Shown: piece by piece, positions 62,407 to 64,000 of the stretch
Position numbering within the stretch: position 1 is the stretch's first letter
How the letters are laid out: each line of letters opens with the position of its first letter
Assembly (NCBI GenBank): GCA_032433595.1
Contig: JASWJB010000128.1
Coordinates: forward strand, 1-64,000
Source: Conoideocrella luteorostrata
Lineage: Eukaryota > Ascomycota > Sordariomycetes > Hypocreales > Clavicipitaceae
Direction of reading: 5' to 3'
DNA: 64,000 bases
Notes under the pieces: model-generated
What the model was told of the DNA's origin: nothing
Database searches by the model: none
What the model saw: only the letters and a program-made list of their open reading frames with translations
Made by a program: the position numbers and the translations under genes

Positions 62407-62984
62407 TCACCAGACCTTATACCAAGGCTTTTGCGCCGCTATTCTCTTCTGCTCCAGCTTCAAATGCTGTTGCTTTTCCTCAGCCGCCTTCCTAGCTTGT
62501 TCCCTTTTGCTCTCTGTAACCACTTCGATATGTCTCTTCATTTGTATCCGTTCGGCTCGTCGGAGGTATTGGCAGTACTCGTATGATGCTGTACTTCCTA
62601 GAATGAACATTCCAACGGCCCAATTCGCTGCCTTGACGGCGTTTCCTGTTAAAGTATGCTTGTCAGTTAGGCCCAGAGGGATATTGTGCCAACATAAATG
62701 AAGGTTATATTCGCACCTCTCAAAACAAACTTCAATCCACCGACGCCAGCGCCAGCAGCAATACCCGCTAGAAATCCCTGTCTGGCGCATGGCGTATTGT
62801 GAATATTGGTGAAGTCGTCCTTTTTGATCATGCCGACAGCTTTGGATATGGTTGGCGCAGCATTGCTTCTCTTATCGGTAGGTTGACCTTGCTCGTCTGG
62901 TTGGTCTATTGGTTTGGACCAGACATGTAACGTCTTGTGGTTCGGATCTTGGCTCTGTCGGGCATCTTCGATGTTGGGTGCCAT
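62407..62984 (-). CDS. COX20: Cytochrome c oxidase assembly protein Cox20
   Basis: Predicted 168-residue inner-membrane chaperone of newly made Cox2. Two exons (62984-62717, 62645-62407) with a phase-1 junction that forms FVLRG-NAVKAANW. The N-terminus is polar. CARQGFLAGIAAGAGVGGLK begins the first membrane segment, and AANWAVGMFILGSTASYEYC forms the second, ending in the family's conserved YEYC. The C-terminal helix is basic and coiled-coil-like (QARKAAEEKQQHLKLEQKRI), closing QKPWYKVW. Divergent from POL2 with 565 bp between starts. Confidence 0.92.
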
Positions 62985-63549
62985 TGCTGGCTACCTTGGT
63001 TGAGAAACTAATATCATGTATATTGCTGGAGAGTAGCCCAGATGTATTGATAGCGCCGGCGCTGCGATTTCAATTGCCGTGTTGGTGTTGGCGGTCTGGC
63101 GCGGATAGCAATCAAGACTTCTAAACCTGATTGCGAGTCCACCACACTCGAGATGGATTCATCAAATCGAAGGCTTGGTGTGGCTCAGGCACTAGTGGGA
63201 ATGTGTGGCTGAGGATGCCGAAAAAGTAAAATTCCATTAAACTTTGAACGTGGGGCTGGAGCCGTGTCGCGCACGAACGCGTTGCGGCGCGTCTCACTTA
63301 AAACACTATGCCGTACAGAGACTTGCCAGTCTTGGTCAGTCATGGACTATGGACCGTCAGTAGATACTCAGCCGTCAATCCCACTGGTCTTGTGTCTTGT
63401 TCCATTCAAACACACGCCAACGATATCACGGCCGAGTCATTTATGCGCAGAACGCATTCTCCCATGACGGCCACTTCCGTCCATCTAGCACAAGCCGCTT
63501 GTATTTCATAATTTGGGCTGGGGCTCAGTCGGCCAGCTACATACTCATC
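62985..63549. other. Divergent promoter COX20/POL2
   Basis: Contains the starts of two housekeeping genes. Short open frames on both strands show no resemblance to proteins. A GC-rich ACGAACGCGTTGCGGCGCGT stretch near 63275 resembles a cell-cycle-type ACGCG element upstream of the replicative polymerase; this is only suggestive. Confidence 0.45.
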
Positions 63550-64000
63550 ATGCCAAACACGAGTCTCCGGAAGCCTCAAAAGGGTTCTCGTCGAGGCGGC
63601 AAAACTGCATATCATGGCCAACGAACCCGTACATTCGCTGCCACTTCCAGAGCAGAAGGTACCTCTGCGGACGAGCGGTGGGAACGCACAAGGCTCGCCC
63701 AAACGATAGACGAAAACTTCGGCTTCGCAAGGTACGACAGCGGAAAAAGAAAAGAAGGTTGGATGGTCAACGTTCAGCCCACAGCGATAGAAGATGAGAG
63801 GTACCCCGGTGGTCGTGCTGCGCTCGACTGCTATTTTATAGAGCATGACGGCTCAACGTTCAAGGCGACTGTCGAATATGAACCTTACTTCTTGATCGCG
63901 GTCAAGAAGGGTCACGAATCCGAAGTTGAGGAGTGGGTGAAGCGAGTGCCTGGGGATGGCATTGTTAAGACTATCCGCAGAGTAGAAAAGGAAGACTTGG
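63550..64000 (+). CDS. POL2: DNA polymerase epsilon catalytic subunit (partial, N-terminus)
   Basis: First 150 residues of the leading-strand polymerase, cut by the window end. The ATG gives MPNTSLRKPQKGSRRGGKTA, a basic disordered head. The conserved N-terminal domain follows: ADERWERTRLAQTIDENFGF, then WMVNVQPTAIEDERYPGGRA, ALDCYFIEHDGSTFKATVEY and EPYFLIAVKKGHESEVEEWV. No intron is needed in this part. The exonuclease and polymerase domains lie beyond the window. Confidence 0.93.
   Translation, partial: MPNTSLRKPQKGSRRGGKTAYHGQRTRTFAATSRAEGTSADERWERTRLAQTIDENFGFARYDSGKRKEGWMVNVQPTAIEDERYPGGRAALDCYFIEHDGSTFKATVEYEPYFLIAVKKGHESEVEEWVKRVPGDGIVKTIRRVEKEDL

Overview
This is nuclear DNA of a filamentous ascomycete, most likely a Sordariomycete and probably Hypocreales. 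Genes sit on both strands, with introns mostly of 52-220 bp and GT..AG ends, and the proteins are typical of Pezizomycotina. They include a full-length FREQUENCY clock protein, nuclear-encoded ATP synthase subunit 9 with a mitochondrial presequence, a Zn2Cys6 regulator, VID27 and TPS1. There is no operon logic, rRNA, CRISPR array or intact transposon. The order-level placement is inference from protein character.

Layout from left to right: TAF12 (+), RPN3 (+), a four-helix membrane protein (-), an LRR protein (+), a Zn2Cys6 regulator (+) and a divergent MYST acetyltransferase (+). A 4.4-kb low-complexity gap precedes ATP9 (+). Next is a 2.9-kb gap holding a decayed RecQ-type helicase, followed by RRP6 (-) and TPS1 (+) head to head, VID27 (-), a prenylcysteine-oxidase homologue (-) and frq (-). 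A 4.3-kb gap follows with three copies of a tiny inverted-repeat element. Then come gpmI (-) and MED9 (+) head to head, TBCC (-), GPI1 (-) with a 92-codon two-helix membrane protein only 36 bp upstream, an aldose 1-epimerase (+), a HIRIP3-like protein (-), MDM35 (+), a disordered nuclear-type protein (+), COX20 (-) and the start of DNA polymerase epsilon POL2 (+).

Most genes are unlinked housekeeping functions: transcription (TAF12, MED9, MYST, HIRIP3-like), RNA and protein turnover (RRP6, RPN3), mitochondria (ATP9, MDM35, COX20), carbon metabolism (TPS1, gpmI, aldose epimerase), GPI anchoring (GPI1), tubulin folding (TBCC), replication (POL2) and the clock (FRQ). Several pairs share short divergent promoters.

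The more unusual signals are non-genic: a palindromic motif related to TACTCCGTA scattered through many gaps and not noticed in exons, the micro-MITE family beside frq, a diverged dispersed repeat at 56.1 and 60.7 kb, the RecQ relic, and the near-bicistronic arrangement at GPI1. Exon coordinates were assigned by eye from splice consensus, reading frame and remembered family architecture, with no transcript data.
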